Shown here piece after piece: positions 1 to 7,732 of a stretch of DNA of 20,715 nucleotides. The notes under the pieces were generated by a model that ran no database searches, was not told the origin of the DNA, and was given only the letters and a program-made list of their open reading frames with translations. The position numbers were made by a program, and so were the translations under genes. The number at the start of each line of letters is the position of its first letter. Position 1 is the stretch's first letter. The stretch is from IMG/VR virus record IMGVR_UViG_3300007734_000446, positions 1 to 20,715 of that record. The stretch is one strand, 5' to 3'. Source of the stretch: a virus.

Positions 1-482
1 GCGGCAATGTAATGCTTGCCTTCGTCGCTGGTTGCCCATGACGAGACAAACTCGTTCAGTTCCTTATCACCGATGATGGCCTTCCGAGCATCCCCATCGG
101 TAATAATCTTCGCCTGAGAACCTAGCATTGCCTTCACAGCGGGTAGGAACTGATTAGCAACCCCTGCTTTAACCAATGCGTCTGTCAACCCGTTATCTAG
201 AAGAAGTTTCTGGGTAAAGCCTGATTCAGATGCCAAAGCGTCCTGCGCTTGCTTCAGCAACTTTGCCTGTTCCTTGCTGGACTTCTGTGCTGATCCTAAA
301 TCGACCTCTAATGCGTCAATCTTGGACTGCAATCTGTCCAGTTCAGCAGGATCAATTGCTTTGCCCTTTCGTGCTTCCTTGAGTTCGGCTAGAAGCTCCT
401 GATTCTTCTTTGCTAAACCGCCAGTCGCGGCTTCGATGGCCTCGTCAATCTTGGCCTTCAATTCTTCTTCGCTGATATCCAT
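1..482 (-). CDS. Scaffold-like capsid assembly protein, N-terminal part (runs off the window)
   Basis: The reading frame opens with ATG at 482 (MDISEEELKAKIDEAIEAA) and stays open to the left edge, so about 160 residues are seen and the C-terminus is missing. The protein is rich in Glu, Lys, Ala, Gln and Leu. Roughly residues 10-85 look like a long alpha-helical coiled coil, as is usual for internal scaffold proteins that guide prohead assembly. It follows terminase, portal and Mu F-like genes on the same strand, the normal place for a scaffold gene just before the major capsid gene, which should lie beyond the edge. The ribosome binding site (AGAGGT) is modest. I cannot name a family from sequence alone. 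A minor structural protein of the phage GP20 type is an equal alternative. Confidence 0.6.
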   Translation of the reverse strand, partial: MDISEEELKAKIDEAIEAATGGLAKKNQELLAELKEARKGKAIDPAELDRLQSKIDALEVDLGSAQKSSKEQAKLLKQAQDALASESGFTQKLLLDNGLTDALVKAGVANQFLPAVKAMLGSQAKIITDGDARKAIIGDKELNEFVSSWATSDEGKHYIA

Positions 483-571
483 CTATACCTCTGGTGTTGA
501 TGGTGTCCCTCTGGGACGGGGTTGAGTTACTCAGTAACCTACGGATATGCAAACAGATTTATAAATCCGTG
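483..571 (-). promoter_or_regulatory. Intergenic stretch with three short palindromes
   Basis: This gap between the minor head gene and the scaffold-like gene carries three perfect inverted repeats: GTCCC-TCT-GGGAC at about 507-519, GTTAC-TCA-GTAAC at 526-538, and the 12-base palindrome GATTTATAAATC at 556-567. On the minus strand a TTGACA hexamer (575-570) overlaps the upstream stop codon, but no good -10 hexamer lies at the right distance. The gap is unusually wide for this tightly packed arm. It may hold a promoter, a processing site or a weak terminator that sets capsid and scaffold expression apart from the packaging genes. Confidence 0.3.
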
Positions 572-1621
572 TCAAATACCGGCTTTTTTGAATGCCGTTG
601 CATCCTTTGATCGTAATTGCTTGAGGGTATATTCCTTGCCTGATTGATCGACAAACCGATCTAGGGCCATACCCTCTCTAAACAGTTTTGCTCTGTTAGG
701 CCCAAGAACTTCATCTTGAAATGCGGCTGGCTTTTTCTTTAGCCAAGATTGGTATGTTTCTGCTTCAGGAACTTGTCCATCCATTGATGCTCTGGTTCCT
801 GCCGGGGCTTCGTCGAGATTGATCCCGAGTTCTTTCCATGACTTGAGAACAGGAGTTGTGGAACTTCTGCACCGAAAATGCGCTGGTGGTCTAGGCCCAG
901 AATCAACAGGGTATATAGTTCCATCCCGTGACTGGCATATTGGAGTTGTCCTTGCATCCAGCGTAGAAATCCATTGCACCCCTTTGATAAGGTCATCATT
1001 TGCCCCGTAAAAAGTCTGTCTTGCCTCGTTTGCCGTATGAGCAACCGCAGTTGAAACCAATGCTTGTGCTTGCCTCATGTTCAAGGCAGTCACGCCATCC
1101 GTATAGTTCAGAGCCTTGGTTCCAATTACTCGTTTAGTGATCTGGCCGTAAGATTCACCTTCGACAATTCCCATTCGTACCGCATCGCGTATTCTGGTGT
1201 AGCTGTCTTCGTCTAGCTTTTGGATCCATTCCTTGAGCAATTTCCCTTCAAATGGCTTTGATTCAACGGCCGCAATCAGGGTTTCTGCTGATGGCGTAAC
1301 CATGTTGAGTTCAACAGGCGTTGACTCTCTGATGACTTGCTCTTGATGGTTGGCTTCGTATTCAGCCAGTTCTGACAACTCACCGGCAAGATCGTGTCCT
1401 GCTTCTTCCCATGATGCGCTGATAATGTTTCGGATGCCCTGAAGCCTTGCGTCAACTTCGTCAACGCTCATGCCTGATTCAAGATCAAACAGTTGCTTGG
1501 TCAGGTCTTTGTCGGCCTTACCTAGAACTTTTAGGATCCGGGAAACGACACCAGACTCATAGCGCAAGAGGTAAATCTGATGCGCTATGGCCCTGTCTCT
1601 GATTTCGTCGTTTGCGGTCAT
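572..1621 (-). CDS. Phage Mu F-like minor head (head morphogenesis) protein
   Basis: This 349-residue protein belongs by its motifs to the Mu gpF / SPP1 gp7 family (PF04233), minor capsid proteins that work with the portal during prohead assembly and can enter the cell with the DNA. The diagnostic block lies in the C-terminal part: a helix around residues 185-205 (ALVSTAVAHTANEARQ), then TPICQSRDG with Cys229 and Asp233, then PPAHFRCRS with His248 and Cys251. These Cys/Asp/His/Cys residues are the conserved family signature. The N-terminal 180 residues are helical and less conserved, as is usual. The ATG at 1621 overlaps the portal stop codon as ATGA, so the two are translationally coupled. 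Confidence 0.88.
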   Translation of the reverse strand: MTANDEIRDRAIAHQIYLLRYESGVVSRILKVLGKADKDLTKQLFDLESGMSVDEVDARLQGIRNIISASWEEAGHDLAGELSELAEYEANHQEQVIRESTPVELNMVTPSAETLIAAVESKPFEGKLLKEWIQKLDEDSYTRIRDAVRMGIVEGESYGQITKRVIGTKALNYTDGVTALNMRQAQALVSTAVAHTANEARQTFYGANDDLIKGVQWISTLDARTTPICQSRDGTIYPVDSGPRPPAHFRCRSSTTPVLKSWKELGINLDEAPAGTRASMDGQVPEAETYQSWLKKKPAAFQDEVLGPNRAKLFREGMALDRFVDQSGKEYTLKQLRSKDATAFKKAGI

Positions 1622-3006
1622 GCGCTAGTGGGCATTCCCGGAGGAGTCATGTCGATGCGTTCTTTTTCGTCCATGAATGAAACACCGGGGGTAATCAAAT
1701 CGCCTTTGACCAGATTATCAAAAAGAGTTTCGTGGCTGATGGCTCCTGCTTGCCATGACTTCACCAGTTCAGCTACGTCCTGATAGGTCATGCTGTTGGG
1801 AAGGTAATCGCGATTTACCTCTAGACGAACGTCTCCTGCAATCCCTGCCCATGCCGCCATCCACTCAAGGCAATGCGTGATTCCAATGCTGATTGATTGC
1901 GCCATTGAAGCAAGAACTGAGTTTTCACCTGCACGATGAATAGCCGCTGTCTGGGCTGTTTCCTGTATGCGCTTTTCTGGAGCAAGGATTCTGGCCCCCA
2001 GCGTAGCCATCATGGATTCCTTAGACTTTAACGCTTCCCTGAGTTCTTGGAGTCCTTGCCCTGAGAATTCCAGATAGAAGGCCTTGGCGGCTGGGTCAGG
2101 CAAAATCCAAGCTGTTCCTGATCCAATCCGAAAAGACGTGGTGTCATCTGGATAGAATCCTGTGACAACAGGAGTTGGAAGCCCTGTAAAGTGAAGTCCG
2201 TGTTCGTAGTCTGCCGTGGTTCGATAGTGGGACAAGTTGACATCAACAAGGTCAAGGAGAGGAGGCTTGTCAACACATGGGGTATTGTCCCTGACCCCAA
2301 AGAATTCAAACGGGATTCTGGCAATCGGTCTGCCTTGGGACTGAGGATAGATTTCAGATTCAACATACCAATCCCCCTTGTCGTTCTTCCTAAACACCCG
2401 CTGACGGTAGATTCCTTCTGGCAAATCAAGAACACGGTACTGTTCTTCGCATTCAGATTTGAACTCGTCCTCTGCGACTTCGTATTCTTCTTCAATCACA
2501 ACCATCGTTAGGACTTCTGAACCCGCAATGCGCTGGGTTTTCCAGTTGATGATGGATTCAGCATCGTAGAGCCTCATATAAGGCCGCATACCAAGTGCTT
2601 GAGCCCGTGCCACGGTCAAGGCATCTGCCATCGGAGGATGATCCACAAGGACACCACAGCGTCCGATCTTGACCACTTCCTCTGCAATCATCTCTGCAAA
2701 CTGGTGCAGAGAAACACCAGACATAGATACGTCAGCAATCAATGATTCCATGCCAGCCGGTGACTCAATCACAGGTGGCTTTAGAAACATCAGGCCGGTA
2801 AGCCCATCGATGGTGCGCTGAGTAGCGTTATAGAACAATGCTCTATTCTTGTAGGCTTTGTATTCTTCGTCGGTTTGCCCTGACAGCCGAGGCAGATATT
2901 TGATGCCGTATTCGTGAATCTCATCCTGACCTTCGGCGGCGTGTTCGCACCGTTCCCATTGGTCATAGTGTTCCGAATATTCTTCGTGCTGTGTGTCTAC
3001 GGCCAT
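1618..3006 (-). CDS. Portal protein, DUF4055-like
   Basis: This 462-residue protein sits immediately downstream of the large terminase and upstream of the Mu F-like gene, the standard portal position. Its sequence resembles the DUF4055 group of phage structural proteins: an acidic N-terminus, then YKAYKNRALFYNATQRTIDG and GLTGLMFLKPP near residues 50-75, and a central YRTTADYEHGLHFTGLPTPV block. The portal forms the dodecameric ring at one capsid vertex through which terminase pumps DNA. Its length is typical. Only one base separates the ATG at 3006 from the terminase stop. The assignment rests on position plus family resemblance, because portals have few invariant residues. Confidence 0.82.
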   Translation of the reverse strand: MAVDTQHEEYSEHYDQWERCEHAAEGQDEIHEYGIKYLPRLSGQTDEEYKAYKNRALFYNATQRTIDGLTGLMFLKPPVIESPAGMESLIADVSMSGVSLHQFAEMIAEEVVKIGRCGVLVDHPPMADALTVARAQALGMRPYMRLYDAESIINWKTQRIAGSEVLTMVVIEEEYEVAEDEFKSECEEQYRVLDLPEGIYRQRVFRKNDKGDWYVESEIYPQSQGRPIARIPFEFFGVRDNTPCVDKPPLLDLVDVNLSHYRTTADYEHGLHFTGLPTPVVTGFYPDDTTSFRIGSGTAWILPDPAAKAFYLEFSGQGLQELREALKSKESMMATLGARILAPEKRIQETAQTAAIHRAGENSVLASMAQSISIGITHCLEWMAAWAGIAGDVRLEVNRDYLPNSMTYQDVAELVKSWQAGAISHETLFDNLVKGDLITPGVSFMDEKERIDMTPPGMPTSA

Positions 3007-3007
3007 A

Positions 3008-4282
3008 TTAGATACCTATCACTCGCGCAAATTGCGGCCTGCTTGTCTGAATAGGATAGCGATATACCACAAAATAACCCGCCCCGTCATTGATGTGATC
3101 AAAACCAGATGCCTTGTCTGGCTCTCCGCTCTTGCTATACGCTTGTTTTTCCAAGGCTTCAGCTAATGACGGGCATTTGTCCACATTGACTTTATATCGC
3201 CGCTCTTCCAGCATTTTGTTCATGGACAAAACGCGATCTTTAACGGCAGGGTTGCGCCCATCAACGCAAACCTGGAATCCGGCGGCGCGTAGCAAAGCAT
3301 GGTCAGACACTGAAGCGTTATTGGTTTTGCGTGAAGATCCGCTGGCGTCTGGATAGATCATGATGTGATGCCCTTCGTAGCGCTCTTTGATGATCCTTAT
3401 CACGTCTGGCGTGTCGAATGCTTTGACAATTTCATCCACAACGTAAGGCTCATCATTTCGAATGATGTGAATTGCGGCGGCCATGTTGGTGACGTTGAAA
3501 TCCATCCCAATATGTAATGGTTCCTTTGGCCTTGGAGTTGCATCGGTTGCATTTAGTCTGCGATCAAATGCCGGATAAACTGATCCAGTGTTGAGATTGA
3601 CGAACTGCCCGTCCAGATAGGCCGCAAGCTGTGCGCTTGAGTAACTGGCTTTAAGCTGCTCAATGTAACCGGCTGGAAGATATGGATTGCTTGATGTCGG
3701 AGCCCTAATTAGCTCATAGCCTGGTCTAAGCGTTTTTCCAAACATCTCATACATCCATGAAAATCCTTCTGGCGTTGATACAGCTCCAAGCGTATTCGGT
3801 GCGCCGTCTGGCTTCTTTTGACGGCATCGGCCAAGCATCTTAATCCAAACATCGGCAGCCTGATCCTGTCTAAGCGTATCCGCTTCGTCAATGATGCCGT
3901 CAGCAATTTCAAAACCTACCAACCGAGACGGATTATCAGCCGACCGAAAAATGATCTGACTTTCATTCTCCAGTGTCATGATGCTGTCTGATTTGTTGAG
4001 CTTGTACCGAACACCCCATTCGGTTAGTAAATCCTCAAACCGTGGCCATGCAATCAATCTGACAAGATCAAATGTCGGCTCGACAAAGCCAAAATCCATT
4101 TTCGGGTATTGCAGCGCCTTGACAGCAATCCTGATGACAGCGGCCTGTGACTTTCCCGCACCGTAGCCCGCCACCATGCCAGGATGGATAGCCTCTGAAA
4201 AAACAAACCGCTCTTGCGGATTAGTGAGGACCAGTCTTATCCGATTGATATTCGGCTTCAATGGGCGGCCTTTCGATAGCAA
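3008..4282 (-). CDS. terL: Terminase large subunit
   Basis: This is the DNA packaging motor: an N-terminal ATPase and a C-terminal RNase H-like nuclease that cuts concatemeric DNA. Walker A is VAGYGAGKSQ (residues about 37-46), Walker B is DGIIDEAD (about 128-135), and GAVSTPEGF near 166-174 fits motif III. The nuclease domain begins at HIGMDFNVTN (acidic residue D261), continues with YPDASG (D312) and ends with FDHINDGAGY. The 424-residue length is normal. The start is unsure: 4282 is a TTG with no good ribosome binding site, whereas a second TTG at 4261 (LKPNIN) is preceded by AAAGG at suitable spacing. Either start lies inside the terminase small subunit gene, so coupled translation is likely. 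Confidence 0.93.
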   Translation of the reverse strand: MLSKGRPLKPNINRIRLVLTNPQERFVFSEAIHPGMVAGYGAGKSQAAVIRIAVKALQYPKMDFGFVEPTFDLVRLIAWPRFEDLLTEWGVRYKLNKSDSIMTLENESQIIFRSADNPSRLVGFEIADGIIDEADTLRQDQAADVWIKMLGRCRQKKPDGAPNTLGAVSTPEGFSWMYEMFGKTLRPGYELIRAPTSSNPYLPAGYIEQLKASYSSAQLAAYLDGQFVNLNTGSVYPAFDRRLNATDATPRPKEPLHIGMDFNVTNMAAAIHIIRNDEPYVVDEIVKAFDTPDVIRIIKERYEGHHIMIYPDASGSSRKTNNASVSDHALLRAAGFQVCVDGRNPAVKDRVLSMNKMLEERRYKVNVDKCPSLAEALEKQAYSKSGEPDKASGFDHINDGAGYFVVYRYPIQTSRPQFARVIGI

Positions 4283-4577
4283 AGTGATAACCAGCGGTCA
4301 CGGCAACTTCGCCAGTTTGTTCGACGCGGGAAAGTTTGGGCGCAGCGTATTCTGCCAATTTTGCAAGGATGTCGAGCGCTTTGTAAGGATCAGTTTCGGC
4401 AACCTTGTTGAGCCAAGTTGACACGTTGTCGGCGTTATCTTGAAGAAGTTGATTGATAGTCTCTCTAAATTCGCGGGTTGCATGGTTAAGAGCGCCTTTG
4501 GGCCTTCCTTTGCCCATGTTACTTAAATTGCCTGTATCTCTCTGTATTTTAGAGTCTTGATCTTCTGTTGACTTCAT
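4221..4577 (-). CDS. terS: Terminase small subunit
   Basis: The frame is 118 residues when started at the ATG at 4577 (MKSTEDQDSK), chosen because GGAGG lies six bases upstream. An upstream in-frame ATG at 4619 lacks this support, and one at 4517 (MGKGRPKGAL) has no good site. The GRPKGALNHATREFRETI segment and the helical body up to AAPKLSRVEQTGE resemble small terminase subunits, which bind the packaging site and load the large subunit. The C-terminal tail overlaps terL by about 60 bases. The assignment leans on position next to terL and on the N-terminal motif. It overlaps the MazG-like gene upstream by 29 bases. Confidence 0.75.
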   Translation of the reverse strand: MKSTEDQDSKIQRDTGNLSNMGKGRPKGALNHATREFRETINQLLQDNADNVSTWLNKVAETDPYKALDILAKLAEYAAPKLSRVEQTGEVAVTAGYHFAIERPPIEAEYQSDKTGPH

Positions 4578-4905
4578 CCCATTCCTCCGGAGTTGCATCA
4601 TCAATAGATTCTTTGACAAATAATCCGTTAATCATCTTGCCTTTTCGGTCTTTGATTTCCTGCCATGCCGCTTCGATACATTCATCTATGCTCATATTCC
4701 ACATATGCGCCTGGATAACGAGCGTGACAAATATATCGCCAATGGCATCCATTGTCGATGTTATCTGCGCGTCATTAATGGCATCAAATAATTCGTCTAG
4801 TTCTTCCTGCGTCTTATCGGCTTGACGTTTTCGGCTTGATCCGTGAACTGGATCGAATATCCCTCTGGCTTTTGCCCATTCAATAATGTCTTGCTCTCTG
4901 TGCAT
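4549..4905 (-). CDS. MazG-like nucleotide pyrophosphohydrolase
   Basis: This 118-residue all-alpha protein has the MazG/dUTPase-superfamily pattern: KTQEELDEL around residues 31-39 supplies the first acidic cluster and DAIGDIFVTLVIQ around 53-65 the second (normally ExxE and ExxD, here with Asp replacing some Glu). Helices such as MSIDECIEAAW follow, then KDRKGKMINGLFVKE, a tail typical of phage MazG-like proteins. Such enzymes hydrolyse (d)NTPs to NMP and pyrophosphate; phage versions are proposed to clean the nucleotide pool or lower alarmones. The ATG at 4905 is preceded by GGAG at seven bases and overlaps the upstream gene by 26 bases. Substrate cannot be read from the sequence. Confidence 0.78.
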   Translation of the reverse strand: MHREQDIIEWAKARGIFDPVHGSSRKRQADKTQEELDELFDAINDAQITSTMDAIGDIFVTLVIQAHMWNMSIDECIEAAWQEIKDRKGKMINGLFVKESIDDATPEEWDEVNRRSRL

Positions 4906-5095
4906 TCAATAGCTCCATTGTTTGTTGTCTGATGCTGGCGATTGTATCCGCGTCAAGATCCTTGCGCCATCGTTCGATCCATCCTTTGCGCTGATCATTT
5001 GATGGCAGCGTAGTCAAAAAACGTGCTCGGCAGGAAGTGCAATGCCAGTTGTATTCGTAAATCGAAGGTTTACCTGTTTTTTTTATAGGTTGCAC
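4880..5095 (-). CDS. Small protein with one CxxC pair, unknown function
   Basis: The frame starts at a GTG (5095) with AAGGGAT upstream and gives 71 residues. One CTSC pair (about residues 19-22) sits in YNWHCTSCRARFLTTLP; the rest is basic and helical (RKGWIERWRKDL). With only two cysteines it could bind zinc only as a dimer or with other ligands. The GTG start and first codons lie inside a copy of the GGTTGCACT repeat described at 5088-5333, so the coding start and the repeat share sequence. I do not recognise a family. Support comes from the overlap with the MazG-like gene and the single-direction gene order. Confidence 0.6.
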   Translation of the reverse strand: MQPIKKTGKPSIYEYNWHCTSCRARFLTTLPSNDQRKGWIERWRKDLDADTIASIRQQTMELLNAQRARHY

Positions 5096-5333
5096 TGGCT
5101 GTATCCCTTATGCGGCGTGGCTTTCAGAGATTTTAGTGCAACCAGTGCATCTGAAACACGTTTTCTACTATGTATTTTTTTACGCGCATATCGCGTGTGT
5201 TGTAGTCTCTTTTTTTATTTATAGTCTTTTATCTATATAGGTTACACTGGTTACACTATAGATAGAAAGGTCAGCAAAATCAGCAAGTTAAGGCAGTGCA
5301 ACCTAAAAATCAGGTTGCACTGAGGTTGCCCTG
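5088..5333. repeat. Iteron-like repeat cluster and AT-rich noncoding region, candidate replication origin
   Basis: A 9-base unit GGTTRCACT recurs in a mostly noncoding stretch (5096-5302). Copies are at 5088-5096 (+), 5135-5143 (-), 5240-5248 (+), 5249-5257 (+, directly abutting the previous one), 5295-5303 (-), 5313-5321 (+) and a degenerate GGTTGCCCT at 5324-5332 (+). Between the second and third copies the DNA is strongly T-rich (about 5150-5236) and carries a small dyad ACGCG-CATAT-CGCGT at 5182-5196. The tandem pair is flanked by an 8-base inverted repeat (TATCTATA at 5230-5237, TATAGATA at 5257-5264). Iterons plus an easily melted tract beside a primase-helicase gene is the usual anatomy of a phage origin. 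That role is inference. Confidence 0.6.
5294..5322. repeat. Perfect 11-base inverted repeat over the primase stop codon
   Basis: CAGTGCAACCT at 5294-5304 and AGGTTGCACTG at 5312-5322 are exact complements around a 7-base AT-rich centre. The right half lies inside the last codons of the primase-helicase gene and the stop codon is at 5303-5305. On the leftward transcript this would form a strong hairpin without a following U-tract, so it is a poor intrinsic terminator. It contains two opposed copies of the GGTTRCACT unit and may be a binding site for a dimeric initiator, or an RNA 3'-end stabiliser. Confidence 0.6.
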
Positions 5334-7342
5334 TTTTTTGGCGCTTTGACTAGGCTGAGGCCATTTGACCGTTTACGCTGGTTCCTATTGCGCTTTCCAA
5401 TGTAGCCACCAGCCGCTGTTGCATCAGATCGCGTTGGTCGATCAATGCCGACGCTGATGAGGATGTCTGTGACGGTTTTCCATTCCCAGAGCGACTCTGG
5501 GTCGTCCCAAGCAAGGCGCGTATCAATACGCTCGGCAATCGGATCAATGGACGTAAATTGCTCGTTGTGCGCGTTTAGTAAATCCATTTCTTCGGCGGTG
5601 AGAAAATAAGATTCTCCTTCCCTGTAATAATGAAGTACCTCAGCCCAAAGCTGCTGCATATCAATATCGTGCGTATGTTTAATGGTGGCTGCTTCAATAG
5701 TCCAGAATCGTCTATTGCCTGTAGGGTCATTCAAAAATTGCTTTGGATTGACTGACCCAAAAAATACAGTGCGCCTTGCGTAGTGAGATTTCTTTCTAGC
5801 ATAAGCTCGCCTCAATACGTCTGACTTATTCGTGATGAACGCCTTGAGAGCCGCAATATCGGACTTTCTAAAGGTTGAATCTAACTCGCCTAGCTCTACC
5901 ATCCAGAACGAGCAGGCTTGCTCTACAGAGTCCTTATCATCAGGCCGCAGCATCATGCCTTCCTTTAGGAGCTCAAGTTCTTCTGGGACCAATGATTTAA
6001 ACCATTTAGTCTTGCCAAGATATTGTTCACCTTGAATAACAAGAATGCCTGGAGCGGCCACGCCTGTCGGTGAGAATGCGGCGGCTACAGCCGATAAAAG
6101 CCATCGACGAATAAGAATCTCTTTGAGGTCATTGTCTTGATTGTTGACACAAGTGATGGTTTCAAACAAATCAACAATTCGAACAACGCCATCCCATGCT
6201 TTTGACTCAATCCATGTTGCTACTGGGTTGTAGAGATTTTGATCGGCAATGAACGTCAGAAACTCCGGCACTTTGGCGGTGGGATAGCCAAATCGTGAGC
6301 ATTCCGAGATGATCCACGCAAGACTTGCATTGTCCTTGTTATCAACGCTGAAAGATTTGCCTGGGATAAGGATCTCATCATCCTTGCTGATGACGTTGTA
6401 GCGGACATTAATGCCTAGCCTGTCGATAATCTGTTTTAGATTCTCAATGTGCGCTAAAGGCTTTCCTTTGTCATTGCAATGCTTTAGAGGCTCCCAATAG
6501 TTTGTGACGATCTCAGGAGCAATGATGGTTGGATCGGCTTGCACTGGCTCGACGTATTCCCACAAAGGAGCCGCTTTGCAGATGTTGACTAGGGTTTCCT
6601 TGGCTCCTCCCGCATTCAACCAATCTGATACATCGCCTTTTTCTGGCAAATCAGGCAGCTCAATGATGCGGATGGAGGTCGCTACATTGCGTAGCTTGCA
6701 GGCCACCATGTAGGCGTGATCGGCTCCGGCCTTGTCATTGTCTGGCAAAATAATGACGACGCGGTTTCTGAAATATGGCACAAGATCGTCTGGAAACTTT
6801 CCTGCGCCGCCGCTGTTGCACGTTGCGGTTAGGCCAAGCGCACGAAGAGCATCAACGTCTTTTTCGCCTTCTACGATAAGTACGGTGTTCTGTTGCGATA
6901 ACATTTCAGGCAACCGATACGGAATCGGTTTGATGCCCTTAATGCTCCAGGAGCCGTCTCCAGCTCGCTGTTTAAAGGTTTTTGGATTGTCGTAACGGAG
7001 GACTTGATACTTTAGCTCCCCATGCTCATCGACGTAGTTATATGTCGCCGTAAGCGTTCCGTTACGTTTTGATGGAATAGGTTTTGACTCTGGCTTGATG
7101 CCGACGGACTCTAGCCATTTGATGGCTTCCGCAATAGATCCGCCTCGAATGTGTGTAATAAGATCCAATGGACCGCCGCCTGTCTCAGCTTCATGGTCAT
7201 ACCATCGGCCTTCGTCAAGATCGATTGACTTAGAGCCATTGGTCCCAAACCTGAGCCTTTGGCCATTGTTTTTTGAATCTGTCGGTCTGTCGCCTAAAAG
7301 TTCCCGAACGATCTCCGGGAAGTATTGATTAAATTCACTCAT
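5303..7342 (-). CDS. DNA primase/helicase: TOPRIM plus VirE-type (DUF) ATPase
   Basis: This 679-residue replication protein combines priming and unwinding functions. Residues 1-85 resemble a primase N-terminal domain without an obvious zinc finger (RWYDHEAETGGGPLDLI). A TOPRIM domain follows, with VEGEKD at 157-162 and LPDND at 199-203 as metal-binding acids. The C-terminal half is a virulence-associated-E-type P-loop ATPase: Walker A GEQYLGKT at 438-445, Walker B WMVELGELD at 480-488, and downstream ARRTVFFGSVNP and NRRFWTIEA. Such proteins start replication at phage or satellite origins. The ATG at 7342 has AGGACGG just upstream; that site lies in a structured leader. The last codons carry part of the origin-like repeat cluster. 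Confidence 0.9.
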   Translation of the reverse strand: MSEFNQYFPEIVRELLGDRPTDSKNNGQRLRFGTNGSKSIDLDEGRWYDHEAETGGGPLDLITHIRGGSIAEAIKWLESVGIKPESKPIPSKRNGTLTATYNYVDEHGELKYQVLRYDNPKTFKQRAGDGSWSIKGIKPIPYRLPEMLSQQNTVLIVEGEKDVDALRALGLTATCNSGGAGKFPDDLVPYFRNRVVIILPDNDKAGADHAYMVACKLRNVATSIRIIELPDLPEKGDVSDWLNAGGAKETLVNICKAAPLWEYVEPVQADPTIIAPEIVTNYWEPLKHCNDKGKPLAHIENLKQIIDRLGINVRYNVISKDDEILIPGKSFSVDNKDNASLAWIISECSRFGYPTAKVPEFLTFIADQNLYNPVATWIESKAWDGVVRIVDLFETITCVNNQDNDLKEILIRRWLLSAVAAAFSPTGVAAPGILVIQGEQYLGKTKWFKSLVPEELELLKEGMMLRPDDKDSVEQACSFWMVELGELDSTFRKSDIAALKAFITNKSDVLRRAYARKKSHYARRTVFFGSVNPKQFLNDPTGNRRFWTIEAATIKHTHDIDMQQLWAEVLHYYREGESYFLTAEEMDLLNAHNEQFTSIDPIAERIDTRLAWDDPESLWEWKTVTDILISVGIDRPTRSDATAAGGYIGKRNRNQRKRSNGLSLVKAPKNRATSVQPDF

Positions 7343-7426
7343 CGTCCGTCCTGATGAACCGTCGAAGGATTGCCCCAGCCCGGACGGTGACGGGTTTTCG
7401 GTAGCGAACCTAGGGGCGTTGTTATT
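7343..7426 (-). promoter_or_regulatory. Structured leader of the primase gene with two competing hairpins
   Basis: This 84-base gap precedes the primase start. On the plus-strand numbering, CCGTCC (7346-7351) pairs with GGACGG (7382-7387), and ACCGTC (7358-7363) pairs with GACGGT (7383-7388). Both stems use the same 3' partner, so they exclude each other. In the leftward transcript the first stem covers the AGGACGG ribosome binding site three bases before ATG, while the second leaves it free. A further stem with a bulge (GGTT..AACC, about 7394-7410) lies upstream. This looks like a translational on/off leader; no known riboswitch is recognised. Confidence 0.45.
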
Positions 7427-7732
7427 TTACTCTATAAGAGCAAGCGCCTCTTCAACACTCCTCGCCACTCCTGCAATTCCTCCGCAATATTGCACTCGCC
7501 AAATAAAGTTTTCCTGTTCTTTGGTTAGCCGTCCTGTTTTGGTTTTAACCTCAACGGCAAGAAATGATCCATCTGGCGCAATGCCTATAATATCGCTTGA
7601 CCCTCTGCACAATCCAAACTGAACCGGCCTGCCGTACTTGTCTGGCAATGCGCCGGTATTATTGCGCCAAACCATGCAACCGGCCTCCGATAAGGCCAAC
7701 ATGATCTCGTGCATGAGGGATTGTTCAGTCAT
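7427..7732 (-). CDS. VRR-NUC domain nuclease
   Basis: This is a 101-residue stand-alone VRR-NUC domain of the PD-(D/E)XK nuclease superfamily. Visible motifs are an N-terminal helix MTEQSLMHEIMLALSEAG, WRNNTGA, CRGSSDIIGI with the catalytic Asp at about residue 47, and AVEVKTKTGRLTKEQ with the catalytic Glu-x-Lys. The full length matches the minimal phage version. These enzymes cut branched or structured DNA in replication and recombination, which fits the place between the helicase/radical-SAM genes and the primase. The ATG at 7732 overlaps the upstream stop as ATGA. Confidence 0.9.
   Translation of the reverse strand: MTEQSLMHEIMLALSEAGCMVWRNNTGALPDKYGRPVQFGLCRGSSDIIGIAPDGSFLAVEVKTKTGRLTKEQENFIWRVQYCGGIAGVARSVEEALALIE

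Noticed and set aside
5294-5340. Intrinsic terminator reading rightward (strong stem and later TTTTTT)
   Set aside because: The T-run begins about eleven bases after the stem, and all nearby genes run leftward.
7343-7400. CTGATGA followed by GAA, suggesting a hammerhead ribozyme on the plus strand
   Set aside because: No stem II can form between the two boxes, the GAAA box is incomplete and no proper cleavage triplet precedes the closing strand.
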